From Ctenosaura bakeri (taxonomy: Eukaryota; Chordata; Lepidosauria; Squamata; Iguanidae), in NCBI GenBank assembly GCA_948474755.1, contig CAOLHI010000415.1, positions 589,379 through 653,378 of the forward strand: a stretch of DNA of 64,000 nucleotides, read 5' to 3'. This document shows, piece after piece, positions 10,794 to 21,195 of the stretch. Made by a program: the position numbers and the translations under genes. Each line of letters starts with the position of its first letter. The first letter of the stretch is position 1. Under the pieces are notes generated by a model that searched no databases, was not told the DNA's origin, and worked only from the letters and a program-made list of their open reading frames with translations.

Positions 10794-10912
10794 CCGTTTG
10801 GAAACTTTTCCTGCGTTCTTTGGTCATGATTCTGTTATTGGGGGGATAATTATGCACAGGGTTGTCGTACCAGGTGTCCATGACACTGTGGCTAGATTTA
10901 TTGTGGAGGTTT
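10794..10912 (-). CDS. NECAB2: NECAB2 internal exon (variable linker before the coiled coil)
   Basis: This 119-bp exon follows the acceptor CCAACTGCAG. One base completes the Arg codon of the previous exon, and 39 codons follow, starting NLHNKSSHSVMDTW and ending RRKSFQT, with one base of a Val codon before the strong donor GTAAGT. It aligns without gaps to the poorly conserved linker of NECAB2: the SHS, W and final KS/KT positions match, while much of the middle differs. Conservation is low, so the call rests on length, position and splice phase as well as on identity. No other frame was preferred, and the plus-strand open frame over this place is its shadow. Confidence 0.85.
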
Positions 10913-11137
10913 CTGCAGTTGGACAAAGATAAAGACACACAAAGATATGCCTGATTATGTTATAGTTTTATATAGGGTTTATAAACTTCTGTTCCACTAC
11001 TGTAGCCCAGTAGGTGCTATCTAAGAGGTATCCCAAACCAAGGACTGCAACAGGGCAGAGTCCCCTTCGGACTGTGAAAAGCAACCGCTGACCTAATTGG
11101 TCATTTCCTATTGCAGATGCATCAGATGGACTTTTTT

Positions 11138-12137
11138 GGCTATTTCTGCACTAGCCTGTTATAGTGCTATTATTCCACTTCCAACATCCTATGGAATCCT
11201 GGGGTTTGCAATTTAGGGAGGGGCCCCAAAGGCCATCCTCAAAGGCCCCTTCCTAAACTGCAAACCCCAGGATTCCATAGGATGTTGGAAGTGGAATAAT
11301 AGCACTGGGCCAAGGCGAACAAAATGAAATTCAACAGAGAGAAGTGTAAGGTCCTACACTTAGGTAGAAAAAATGGAATCCACAAATATAGGATGGGGGA
11401 CACGTGGCTGGATAGCAGTAAGTGTGAAAGGGATCTAGGAGTCTTCATAGACCACAAGCTGAACGTGAGTCAGCAGTGTGATGCGGCAGCCAAGAAAGCC
11501 AATGCAATTCTCGGCTGCATCAATAGGAGTCTGGTGTCTAGATCGAGGGAGGTACTGGTACCACTCTACTCTGCTTTGGTTAGACCCCATCTTGAATCCT
11601 GTGTCCAGTTCTGGGCACCCCAATTCAAGAGGGATATTGACAAGCTGGAGCAAGTCCAGAGGAGGGCGACCAAAATGGTGAGAGGCCTGGAAGCCATGAA
11701 GCCCTATGAGGATAGACTTAGAGAGCTGGGGATGTTTAGTCTGCAGAAGAGAAGGTTAAGAGGGGACATGAGAGCCATGTTTAAATATTTGAAGGGATGC
11801 CACGTAGAGGAAGGAGAGGGCTTATTTTCTGCTGTTCCAGAGACCAGGACAAGGAGCAATGCATTCAAGCTGCAGGAAAGAAGATTCCACCTGAACCTCA
11901 GGAAGAAATTCCTGACAGTCAGGGCTGTCCAGCAGTGGAAGATGCTGCTGCCTCCATGGAGTGTGGTGGAGTCTCCTTCCTTGGAGGTTTTTAAGGAGAG
12001 GCTGGGTGGCCATCTGTCGGGAGTGCTTTGAGGGTGTTCCTGCATGGCAGAAGGGGGTTGGACTGGATAGCCCCTGGGGTCTCTTCCAAATCTACATTTC
12101 TATGATTCTATGATTCTATAACAGGCTACTGCATCAT
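11138..12137. mobile_element. GGCC-family MITE split by a CR1
   Basis: The left end reads GGCTATTTCTGCAC. The palindrome proceeds to ATAGCACT at 11306, and the arm resumes with ATAACAGGCTA at 12118. The right terminus has decayed and no target duplication is evident. Confidence 0.85.
11307..12117 (+). mobile_element. CR1 LINE, 5'-truncated, long open frame
   Basis: Plus-strand copy of about 811 bp. A frame of 235 codons ends at SGVL and a stop, and covers the CR1 reverse-transcriptase C-terminus ([58 protein letters not shown]). The 3' end is TATGATTCTATGATTCT. One of the best-preserved CR1 copies here, so probably young. Confidence 0.95.
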
Positions 12138-12342
12138 GTCTGTACCTTGTTCTTTCTAGCTCTCTCAACAGTCGAAGTTAAGGACAAATTTGCCTCAAGA
12201 GATCCAAATCCAACATAACTACAACCCATCCATGATGATATATTTTTAACTATAATGTTGATGACAGACATTAATAAGGTTGTGGGGAGGGGGGTCAACC
12301 TTGGTAGACAGGTTGTTATAACTTCGCCAGCTTGTAGATACT

Positions 12343-13048
12343 TGTAGACTGAGAGCGTAGTGCAGTGATTTGGGCACTGGATTCTTGGAACGGGAGATAA
12401 GAGTTTGGATCCCTGCTTGGAAACCCACTGGGTGACATCGGCCAGGTCACACTCTCTCAGCCTCAAAGGAAAGCAAAGGCAAAATCCTTGTGTACAAATC
12501 CTGTTGAGAAAACCCTGTGAGAGGTTCATCTTAGGGTTTCCATTAAGTTGGGCCCTTTTCACATGTGGGCGGGGAAACGGGCAGCTCCATGCGGAAACGA
12601 AGCTTACCTTTATTCTGTCGCCACGTGGAGCTGCCTGTTTCGCCGCTCCACTCTTGGCGGCGTCCGGTAGCACCCAAAATGGCGGCTTCTGACTGATGGA
12701 GGCTCTCCACCAGTCGGAGAAGCTCGCCAGCTGGAAATCCCACCCCCCCGCGCGATCTGCAGGCATGCTCTTGCGCACGCCTGCAGATCTATACCGGCGC
12801 TGCAATGGGGCTGGACGGGGCTGCACGCCCCGCGCCTTTTAAAACCCACAGGACAAGTGGCTTTACAAAAGTGCAGGCGGTGCCTCTTCCAGTCGGCCCT
12901 ACGTGGATTGGGGTGTGGCTTTACTCTAAAGTAATCCACCCCAATCCACGTTACGGTGTAGACGACCTCCGCGGAGGTTGCTCTACACCGTTTTTTTAGC
13001 CCCGTGTGAAAAGGGCCTTGGAAACAACTTGAAGGCAAAGAGCAACAA
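12343..13048 (+). mobile_element. tRNA-derived SINE split by a CpG-rich MITE
   Basis: The head at 12343 has a B-box-like GAGTTTGGATCCC, followed by CCCACTGGGTGACATCGGCC. The body stops at TAAGTTG (12550) and resumes after the MITE with GAAACAACTTGAAGGC (13021). Removing the MITE and one TTG restores the normal SINE joint. Confidence 0.88.
12551..13017. mobile_element. CpG-rich MITE with GGCCCTTTTCACA ends, copy 2
   Basis: A 467-bp relative of the element at 9089, with ends GGCCCTTTTCACATG / GTGTGAAAAGGGCC and TTG on both flanks. It keeps the GACCTCCGCGGAGGT palindrome near the right end and the TCTCCACCAGTCGGAGA inverted repeat. It is inserted inside a SINE. Confidence 0.9.
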
Positions 13049-13221
13049 CAGGGTACTTGCAGGGAGAGGGAAAACAACTTTCCCCCCATCTTGTTGCTGT
13101 GTGCCTTCAAGGCATAATAGGAGAGAGCCTCTCATGAGAGGGAGTTCCAAGAAGACTCTGTGTGCCTTTGAGGGTAGTGGGAGCATGAGAAAGCCCTCCC
13201 CAAGTAGGACAGGGAGAGATA

Positions 13222-13437
13222 GGCCGTTTCCACACAACACTGTGATAGTGCTATTATTCCACTTTCCACATCCTGTGGAAGTCTGAGGTTTGGAGTTTCC
13301 TGAGCCCCAAGAGCTCTCTGGCTGAGAATCCTACATGTCCCTCCCTAAACTGCAAACCCCAGGCTTCCACAGGAGGTTGAAAGTGGAATCATACCACTTA
13401 TAACAGCACTATAGCCTAGAAATGGCCACGGTCTTTC
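13222..13437. mobile_element. GGCC-family palindromic MITE
   Basis: Ends GGCCGTTTCCACAC / AAATGGCC with the usual GCTATTATTCCACTTTC arm. The centre carries the GCTCTCTGGCTGAGAATCC segment found in one subfamily. The flanks (ATA/ACG) do not match, so it is probably older. Confidence 0.82.
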
Positions 13438-15519
13438 AAACAGTCTGGGCCTAAGCCAAATTTGGCTACCCTTCACTGCCAGCTTGCAGTCACTTGTAGA
13501 CAGCCTGTGAACAAGTGCATAATGTGCAGTTAGTTGTGAAAGGAACGGTTTCTATTTTTTGCCATCAGGGTAAGCTGGTAGCCTTGACACCCACAGAAGA
13601 TGAAAAATGCAGGGAAGATGAAAAATGTATCTGTTGCGTAAGTCCAAAAATAGGAGGAATAAAGGATTGAGATGCACCAAGAGGAAGGGTCTAAATTTCA
13701 CAGCCAGTCGCTGCATAAGACCCTGTTGGCATCTGCGATGTTCAACAATAACAGGTGCATGGTTTGGTATTGCCAAATCGCACACTGGAGGATGATTCCT
13801 GAGCAGCCCCCCATGTCTCTCTGCAGAGAATCCCCCCTTGCAAGTGTTTGCTTCTGCCTCCTCGTTGGGAGGAATGGAATAAATTGTAAGCAGGAAGCAA
13901 GCAATTATTGATTTTTTTTCCCCAATTGAGTGCCTATGAGGAGAGAGATAAATCTTCAACTGCTGCATCTCAAGACTAATTACTCCACAATTATTTCCTC
14001 TTCTGCTGATCTGGCACCTGCTTGTACCAATGTTGTGAATTAAACACATGTTTATTTTCATAGACAATTACCCATGGTATCTAAGGACAAACCACCACCA
14101 GCTCATCACAGATACAGGTCTAGGGAAATAAGGATCACTGGCAGCTGAAATAGAAGCAGTGGAAGTAAATGCCAAACTCTTCTTTCGTCATTTAGCATGT
14201 GCGTCTATCGAACAAAAAGGGGCCCTAGAATTGTTTTCAAGGTGGTAGACCCTCAACTTTGGCTGGCAGGTTGCTATTTTGCCTGCTTACAAGTATTTGC
14301 AGGGCAAATTAACTTTCTCCACCCATTATCATCCAAACATCCTTAAATCTGAAGACTCTGACACATGTGTACTTAGAGGTCTCCTCCATATATTCAGTGG
14401 GTCGTTGTCCCCAGTAAATATTCATGGACAGACTGCTGGCCTCCTTTCTTATTCCTGGGAAGACTCCATGATCCGTGATATTTCTGAGTGCTTGATCATG
14501 AAGTACACTTCTGATTGACAGTTCCTCAGGAGGTTCAGCTATGTAGGAGTCTTGGTGGTCCCAGTTTGCCAGATCATTGGATGGTGGTAGGTGGGTGGGG
14601 AGTTGAGCTCCCAGGATCCATGCAAATAATTGGTCCACATTCCTTCTAGGTCATGTTGGAGAGAGTTAAGCAGGCTTAGTCAATTGCTGTTAAATCCTGA
14701 GAGGAAACCTCAAAGATATTAAACAAGGGCAAGTTTATTTAAGGAAATCTCAGCAGGAATGCAAATTAGGAGAACAGAAAACTAAACAAAAGAAAGTATA
14801 GAGAAGAAAGAGGATGCTGCTAACTGAAGCACTAAATGCTTGGCCACGAAAGACATGCCATGCCTTTGTTAAAATGTACTTATCAAATGAATTGACTGAG
14901 GAGAAACAATAGAACTGGGGTGACAAACTGGTTGGAAGAATCAGTTTAGACCCCCGAAGGAAGCACCGGGCAGTTTCTGTTCCATCATCTCTCTCCAACA
15001 AGGCTAGTTCTAAAGGAACACTTCTCTGGTGGTTTGCTCCTGTGTGCAAACTGGGATAGAAAGCCATTTGGTTCTAGGGCCAGTAGGGCCAGGCTTGGCA
15101 GAACCTTTGGCAAATCTCCAGGGTGGGACCTTTAACAGGAGCCAAGTTCCTTCCCTCCCAGCAGTAGCAGCAGCAGGAGGACTAACGCCAGCCCAAGGTT
15201 TAGGTGCCCAGCAGCTCTCCTCCACGGCCTCCCCTTCTCTTCTTGAAGTGGGCACCAGCAGCTGCCCTCACAGGCTAATCTTACCAACAAGTTGTTGATG
15301 TTGTTACATATTGTCAAATGGACTTATGGTGACCTTATGAATGAGAGTATGGAAAAAATTGGCCTGTTTCAATTGCTAGATTGTCTACTTTAAAGTTGTA
15401 TCAGTCATGTGTGGTCATTATTTTTGTTTTCTTAAGGTTCCACTGCAAACCTGCTTTTGCACTTTCTTCCTTGACTTTCTTCAAGAATTGTTCCAAGTCT
15501 TTGCTATTGTCTACTAATA
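13438..15519. other. NECAB2 intron without a recognised exon
   Basis: No known coding segment. A SINE-like minus fragment (GGACTTATGGTGACC) lies near 15320. Open frames here have no splice borders or family resemblance. Confidence 0.5.
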
Positions 15520-15640
15520 CACTGGGTGACCTTGGATGTGTCACATGCTCTCAGCCCCAAAATCTGCATGTCAGATTTGCCTTAGGGTCGCTTTAAGCTG
15601 GAAACGACTTGAAGGCACACAACAGCAACAGAGTATGGTG
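15520..15640 (+). mobile_element. tRNA-derived SINE, 3' part
   Basis: Contains CACTGGGTGACCTTGG, TTGCCTTAGGGTCGC and the tail GACTTGAAGGCACACAACAG. The head is missing. Confidence 0.78.
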
Positions 15641-15650
15641 TAATCTGTGT

Positions 15651-15759
15651 GGCCATTTCCACCCTAACACTGTTATTGTGCTATTATTCCACTTTCAACA
15701 TCCTGTGGAATCCTAGGGCAGTTTAGAGAGGGGCATTTAGGATTCTCAGCCAGGGAGCT
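15651..15759. mobile_element. GGCC-family MITE, left part only
   Basis: Starts GGCCATTTCCACCC and runs through the left arm to TCTCAGCCAGGGAGCT, then passes into the unnamed CTGCACAAAA-type repeat. Confidence 0.8.
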
Positions 15760-16050
15760 GTGCAGAAAACAATATTTCTGTGCAGAAAATATTTTTGTGC
15801 AGCAAATGTTGTTTTCTGTGGCAGAGAAAATAATATTGTCGACAAAAATATTGTTTTCTGCCCAGGTCATGCTGTTTTCTTTGCAAGAAAATCATATGCA
15901 AATTTTGCATAGAACAAGTCCCAAATTTCTAATAATCTTCAAAAACTACAGTGTTTGAAGACTTTCTCACAGCAGGAATAAAACTGCAAAAATCGCTGGC
16001 TGCTTCCTTTGAGAACCAAATTAGCAAAGAATTACAGCCCCAGTCCTGAA
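15760..16050. repeat. Unnamed repeat rich in TGTGCAGAAAA motifs
   Basis: Repeated GTGCAGAAAA words, then TATGCAAATTTTGCATAG and CTTCAAAAACTACAGTG, the last comparable to the segment near 4258. Likely a diverged relative of 4086-4460. Confidence 0.45.
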
Positions 16051-16649
16051 GTCAGCATCTTCTCTACCTTGAAACATAGCCAAATGGAAATGCACAGAGA
16101 AAGAGTGATGTATATTGCTCTGATATTGCTTATCCAGCCTCTATAGATGGATTTTTTCCCCCTTTCTCCAAATTATGGTTTTGGCAACAGTGCAACTGCT
16201 AAACACAAAACTGCTGTGCTGAAAGGATGGGCCACGCGCTGAAAGGAGAGGGAGGAAGCTGATGCCCCGTATCTACCTGCAATGCAGGGAGATCTGAATA
16301 GACCTCTTAAGTAGTCTTCATGAATATACATTGGGTGCTGCTGGTGCCCTGAGGTTGATGCAATAAATGGAAAGCAGCAACAACAGTAGAACAGGAGAGG
16401 AAGGGAAGCACTAGAAAGACTTTGGACCATTTCATCTCAGAGCCTCTCTTGACGCCAGCAGAAGAATAGAAACAGAAGGTCAAGTTGGAAACGTAAAAGA
16501 TTGGAAATGAATATTGTCCCCTCTTCTTTCTTTCTTTAGATCTCATTATCTTTCTCTCTTTGTGCCATCCATTACTTCAAAAGAGAACATTATGGAAGAC
16601 GCCTTAGCTATAATAGTAGTACTTACATTTCATTTTTCTATAAAGTTAA

Positions 16650-16985
16650 GAGAGGGGCTTTCTCATCTGCCAATTAGTTTACGAGCAAAGAACAAAAGGT
16701 TGGTTATTTCCTTTAAAGCCCTACAGGGTTTAGCTCCAGGGTACCTACAGGGTTGCCTTTCCCCAAATAATCCACCCCGTACACTAAGGTCCTCTCGGGG
16801 ACGTCCACTTCCATCAGCCAAAACTAGGGTGTTATCCAAAGGCCATTTTTCTTCAGCCATCCCCAGATTGCAGAATGACCTGCCAGAAAAGATCTGTCAG
16901 CTGGAGACTCTGTCTGCTTTTGAAATGCTCTCTCCACCCTGTCCAGATTATTTTTACATTGTGGATTTTAAAGTATGTATTGATG
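16650..16985 (+). mobile_element. L2 LINE fragment (reverse-transcriptase C-terminus)
   Basis: An open frame reads FKALQGLAPGYLQGCLSP, LRSSRGRPLPSAKTR and SSAIPRLQNDLPEKI, the signature of the end of L2-clade reverse transcriptase (compare FKALYGLGPAYL). A non-functional fragment. Confidence 0.8.
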
Positions 16986-17198
16986 GGTTTTAGTATGTAT
17001 TGCCTTGATCCATAGGGAGAGAAAAGAAAAGAAAAGAAGCAGGAGGAGGAGGTAGAGAAGAAAACCAACATGCCATCGTCCCATTCTTCTTTCCAGTATA
17101 TGGTAGTAGTGATGGTAATGGAGTAAAGAAGAGTCTCAGATGATGATGATGATTAAATTCTCTTCTAGTCTGATCCTCTGGGGCCAAATTAGACAAGT

Positions 17199-17199
17199 G

Positions 17200-17251
<52 letters not shown>

Positions 17252-17295
17252 CTTCCTTCCTTCCTTCCTTCCTTCCTTCCTTCCTTCCTTCCTTT
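17199..17295. repeat. (CCTG)n followed by (CCTT)n microsatellite
   Basis: About 13 CCTG units pass directly into about 11 CCTT units. An open frame over it is purely a repeat product. Confidence 0.95.
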
Positions 17296-17880
17296 CTTAT
17301 TTTTGTTTTGTTTGATTTGTCAATAGAAATGTGGTGGCTGTAGTTTGCACAATTCAGCTTATATAAAGATAAATTGCACTGATTGAATAGATTTCGCCCA
17401 GCTCAGACTTACAATCGGATTCAGGTGAAAGAATTTTGGGTGAGAGACCTGGAGAGGAACTGTGTCATTTGGAGCTCCAGCTAAAGACCTTGATGAGCTG
17501 TTTTCTCAGCTTACAAGCTTCCAACAAATCGAAAGATCTTCTCCTGATAAGCTGCTATATCTCTGCTACCTCCTGTTTTATTTTCTATACCTTAGAAAAG
17601 AAAGGAGAAAAGGTCTCCTGATACGAGCTTCTGGTCTCTCTCTTCCTCCCTCCCTCCTCCTCATTTCCATGGTAACTGTTTTTGGGTTCTGGTCAACAAG
17701 CTTGCTGCTCTTATGTGTGACGTACTATTTTGACTCTTCTTTGATAAAACAAAGCTCAGGCTATGCATCCAGGGAGGCCTTTCAAATCTTGTCCTTTTTC
17801 TTTCCTCTGCATTTGTTGGTGTTGTTATTACTGAAAAAACTTGAATGGAGAGAAAGAGAAGCCAGGGGATTTTGAGGACA

Positions 17881-18051
17881 GCTCTTCCCCTACCGCCTTA
17901 ATCTGCACCTTCTCCAGTCCTTTGAAGCTTTCGTTAACAGCACAGTCCTCTACCAGGAGAACTTCTGCTCTGCTCAAATGGTTGAGCAACTGGCACAGAA
18001 AATGAGGAGAAGGCTAAGGAAAGCCATCTATCGGTACATGGAAACCTCTGG
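17881..18051 (+). other. Unrecognised exon-like open segment
   Basis: After GAGGACAG an uninterrupted frame reads LFPYRLNLHLLQSFEAF, VLYQENFCSAQMVEQLAQ and MRRRLRKAIYRYMETSG, reaching GTGAGT at the expected donor position. The composition looks protein-like and the segment is bordered by AG and GT. A different frame just upstream (17462-17875) holds hydrophobic stretches. It does not match any family I know. It could be a nested gene exon, a decayed pseudogene or chance. Confidence 0.25.
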
Positions 18052-18283
18052 TGAGTCTCAGGATTCTCTGGTGAGTCGATGATTATGGCTCCAACACCAG
18101 TGGAGTGGTGAATTAGCTTGGGTTTTAATCTGAACTCAGAAGGAGCTATCCAAGGTGTCCATCCAAGGAATGTATGGTGGGGATAGGCCTCACTACTTTG
18201 GATAACTATTTTGAGTGGACCCAGTGTGCTACTGATATCTGAGCCATTGGTGTCTGCTGACTCTTGATACCTGCCCTTCCACC

Positions 18284-18286
<3 letters not shown>

Positions 18287-18328
<42 letters not shown>

Positions 18329-18330
18329 TT

Positions 18331-18376
<46 letters not shown>
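18287..18376. repeat. (CTGT)n and (CTAT)n microsatellite
   Basis: About 10 CTGT units, a short TTTTAT break, then about 11 CTAT units. Confidence 0.95.
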
Positions 18377-18395
18377 GGAAGCCATCATTCTGTAG

Positions 18396-18586
18396 TGTAG
18401 TGTAATGTAGTGTAGTAGTTTGAAGGCTGGACTACAACCCTGGAGACCAGGGTTTGATTCCCTATTTGGCTACGGAAACCCACTGGGTAACTTTGGGTGC
18501 ATTATACACTCTCAGCCCCAAAAAAACCCTGTCATGGGTTTGCATTAGGGTCACCTTAAGTCAGAAATTACTTGAAGGCACACAAC

Positions 18587-18590
<4 letters not shown>
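18396..18590 (+). mobile_element. tRNA-derived SINE with CT tail
   Basis: Full-length-looking copy: TAGTAGTTTGAAGGCTGGACTA head, B box GGGTTTGATTCCC, body CCCACTGGGTAACTTTGGG and tail ACTTGAAGGCACACAACAC, followed by a (CT)n run to 18626. Confidence 0.85.
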
Positions 18591-18629
<39 letters not shown>

Positions 18630-19604
18630 TCTTCATTTGTGGTAGATCTTGGGTTGAATCTTCTGCCACTGGGGATTTCTAGGGGCTGCATGGATTGCTA
18701 AAAATGCCCCCCCCAACTTGGAAGTAGCTAGAAGGCCACTTCTTTTAAGAAAACAGAGTTTTCTTAAAAGATTAAACAGGGCATAGTGGAGCTACAACCT
18801 ATATAAAAGGTGAAATATTCCTCTAGGAGGCCTCCAAGACAGGCAATTGACACAGCCTCCCCCCCCCCGAAAAAGGTTGGTCCAGAGAGTTCTGGAGGGG
18901 TCTAGAACTACCAAAACAGCCGGGGGGGCTGCACTTTGGCCTGTGATGCAGGAGTTGCCCACCATGTTAAATCTCCACAATGCCTACAATCTAACCATGC
19001 CTATAATGTAACACTGGGCATTGTGGAAAATGAAAATGGCAACTCCCACTGGTGCCCAGTGTTGCCCATTTTGCTAGACAAACCTGCTAAGATTCAGCCG
19101 CATAAGAGGACATCTCCAGGTGGCACTTTGCATTGGGCCTTCTCAGGCTTAGAACTGGTGGAGGTTAAGGCAACATGTTTCCATAGGTCTATAATATTCA
19201 GTGTGACTTTAAAAAGGTAGCATCGGGGGGGAATAAAACAGATTTGAGAATGAGCCAAGACATTTTGTTGGCTCAGGAAAAAAGGTGCCCTCTCACACAT
19301 CCAAGCCAGTCAAGTTATTCTGGTACATGAGGCCAAAAATCCTGCAAACACTTCTTCCTGTTCCTGGGAGTAAAAATACAAGAGCTACAATTGCCTAAAT
19401 CCAAAATTTTGTTCCAACTAGTGTCTCAATGAACCTTCATAGGTTCTCCTTGATTTACCACGTAAATATGCAACAACTTTCTGCCTTACTGTGGCAGTCA
19501 AAATTCTTTTGAAAATTCCAGAACACACAAAGGTTAGAAAAGGCAACAAGTTCCAAGGCAGCTTGCATTTAATTTGCTCAAAAGCAAGAAAAATGTGACC
19601 CAAC

Positions 19605-19741
19605 CTTATCTGACTGGTTTGCTCATCAATTGCATCAACAGCACTTTCCACGGAACTGAGCAAGGACTGGATCTGATTGGCCGTTTCCTTCAGCAGGAAG
19701 CGGGTCACAAACTGGTCCACATTGGTTCCTCTCTCATACAC
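19605..19741 (-). CDS. NECAB2: NECAB2 internal exon ([16 protein letters not shown] segment)
   Basis: This 137-bp exon begins after a clear pyrimidine-rich acceptor (CTTCTTCCCAG) with 45 codons starting VYERG, followed by two bases of an Arg codon. It includes [20 protein letters not shown] and [15 protein letters not shown], a helical, probably coiled-coil linker that is highly conserved in NECAB2. The donor reads AG|GTTGGG, which is weaker than the other donors in this gene. The junction is nevertheless supported because the next exon supplies the missing third base of the Arg codon and continues in frame. The open frame runs further in both directions as intron read-through, so the borders were set by splice signals and by the protein match. 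Confidence 0.93.
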
Positions 19742-19934
19742 CTGGGAAGAAGAGGACAAAGATGTTTTAAAAACCTCAAGTTGACTGAAAGACCAGCATT
19801 TATTAGACAACTTCACCCTCTCAGGTGAACATGGCACCTTCAAAAGCTTGGAAATCTTAGAAGACACATGCAAATAGAGGTCTGCAGGGTCAGAGGAGAA
19901 CACAATAATAAGACAGTGTTATGTGCTTGTTATA

Positions 19935-20115
19935 CGTTATGCGTTGTCAAGCTGACTCCATCTTATGGTGACTGTAGCATAGGGGGTCTTGATAAGATTT
20001 ATTTGGAGAAGGTTTGCCATTGCTTTCCTCTTAAGCTTAAAAAGTGTGAGTGGCCTGAGGTCATCCCCTGAACCCTGCTCTCCTAATGCTCAAACCACTA
20101 CACCACATTGAATTT
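19935..20115 (-). mobile_element. tRNA-derived SINE
   Basis: Minus-strand copy: TCTTATGGTGACTG, GGTTTGCCATTGCTTTCCTC and the head CTCAAACCACTACACCAC. Confidence 0.8.
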
Positions 20116-20224
20116 CCTAGCACTAATACGTATCCGGTTTTAACATTTAGAGTATCAATAGGCTCCAAATGGGCAACTGCTGTGTGCTCAATGTCACCTT
20201 GCAGTGGGTATTAGAAGATCAAAC

Positions 20225-20527
20225 TGCGGTGGAGGTGGGCAATGGGATACCAAGACGGTGTTATGGGAACACTTAAGATAACGAGGCATATACCTTGCAT
20301 AGCTACCATGATGAAAGGTATGTAAACAACAGTAAGCCTGGGAAAGTGCCTGTGCTGATGGGGCGACTTGCCATGTATATATGTGCCAAAATTTGTATGA
20401 AAGGTATAAAACCTGTAACCAATTCAAATGCTATAGTCTCAGCTGTGTTGCTTGCTTTGCTGAAATAAACGCTGCTGACTGAAACTCTGAGTGAAGTTCT
20501 GGAGAGCAAGTTAGCCAGGACATGACA
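20225..20527 (+). mobile_element. Solo LTR of an endogenous retrovirus family
   Basis: Contains a TATA box (AAAGGTATAAAACCTG), a polyadenylation signal (GAAATAAACGC) and the end CAAGTTAGCCAGGACATGACA. It matches 30205-30533 along its length. No viral gene is attached. The left boundary is approximate. Confidence 0.72.
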
Positions 20528-20629
20528 CAGTTGATTTCACATCTGTCCAATTCAGAGGTAAAACCCAAACCAAACAAACCCTCCTCCAGTACTGCTCCTC
20601 ACTCCTTAATGACCTCCCCTGTTCGCATG

Positions 20630-21195
20630 TGTCAGGTTGCTTTGCTTCCCTGCCATGATATCATTCATTGTCAATGTATTTTAAAGTAGTGGTTTGTGGT
20701 TTCATGTTTGCTTACCCTGTATGTCACCCACAGAACAACTGTATGTTGTTTGCTACATGTTATATACTGCCTGTAAAATGTTATATACTGCCTGATACCA
20801 CCTGTAATATTTCTGGAAGATTTCTGCTGTTTAACTGGGAGTACATATGTAACCAGAAGGATGGTAAAAGAGGCTGGAAGCCATGTGAGCTATCTGTTTT
20901 GGGAAAGAGTGAATGTTGACATAACAGGCCTTGTTAGGTGAGAGATCAAAGGCAGCGCAAGGTCGGAAGGTCTGGGAAGAAAGCCAACCCACAAAAAGAA
21001 GTCGTTCTGATGAACTGACAAATGGCAGTTTAGTGCTCACAAACTTGTGATATACTGCTTATAAGAAAATGCAATGCCAATCAGCCTTCAGTTCTGGCAA
21101 TTTGATGAAACGTGCAACTGGTACCCATTAACTGAATAAACTTCTGTAAACTTCTGATTGTGTTACTTGGAGCTGGAGTTGTCCTATATGTGACA
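20630..21195 (+). mobile_element. Solo LTR, second family
   Basis: Starts TGTCA and ends TGACA, with a CTTATAAG TATA-like box near 21059 and the polyadenylation signal TGAATAAAC near 21133. The five bases on each side read GCATG and GCAGG, a target duplication with one mismatch. Length 566 bp; no internal viral genes remain. Confidence 0.72.

Noticed and set aside
10574..10849. Plus-strand 91-codon frame
   Set aside because: Partly antisense shadow of the NECAB2 exon at 10794-10912.
12134..13110. 166- and 230-codon minus-strand frames
   Set aside because: They cross a SINE and a CpG-rich MITE; no coherent protein.
17140..17343. Frame rich in Pro-Ala-Cys-Leu repeats
   Set aside because: Translation of the CCTG/CCTT microsatellite.
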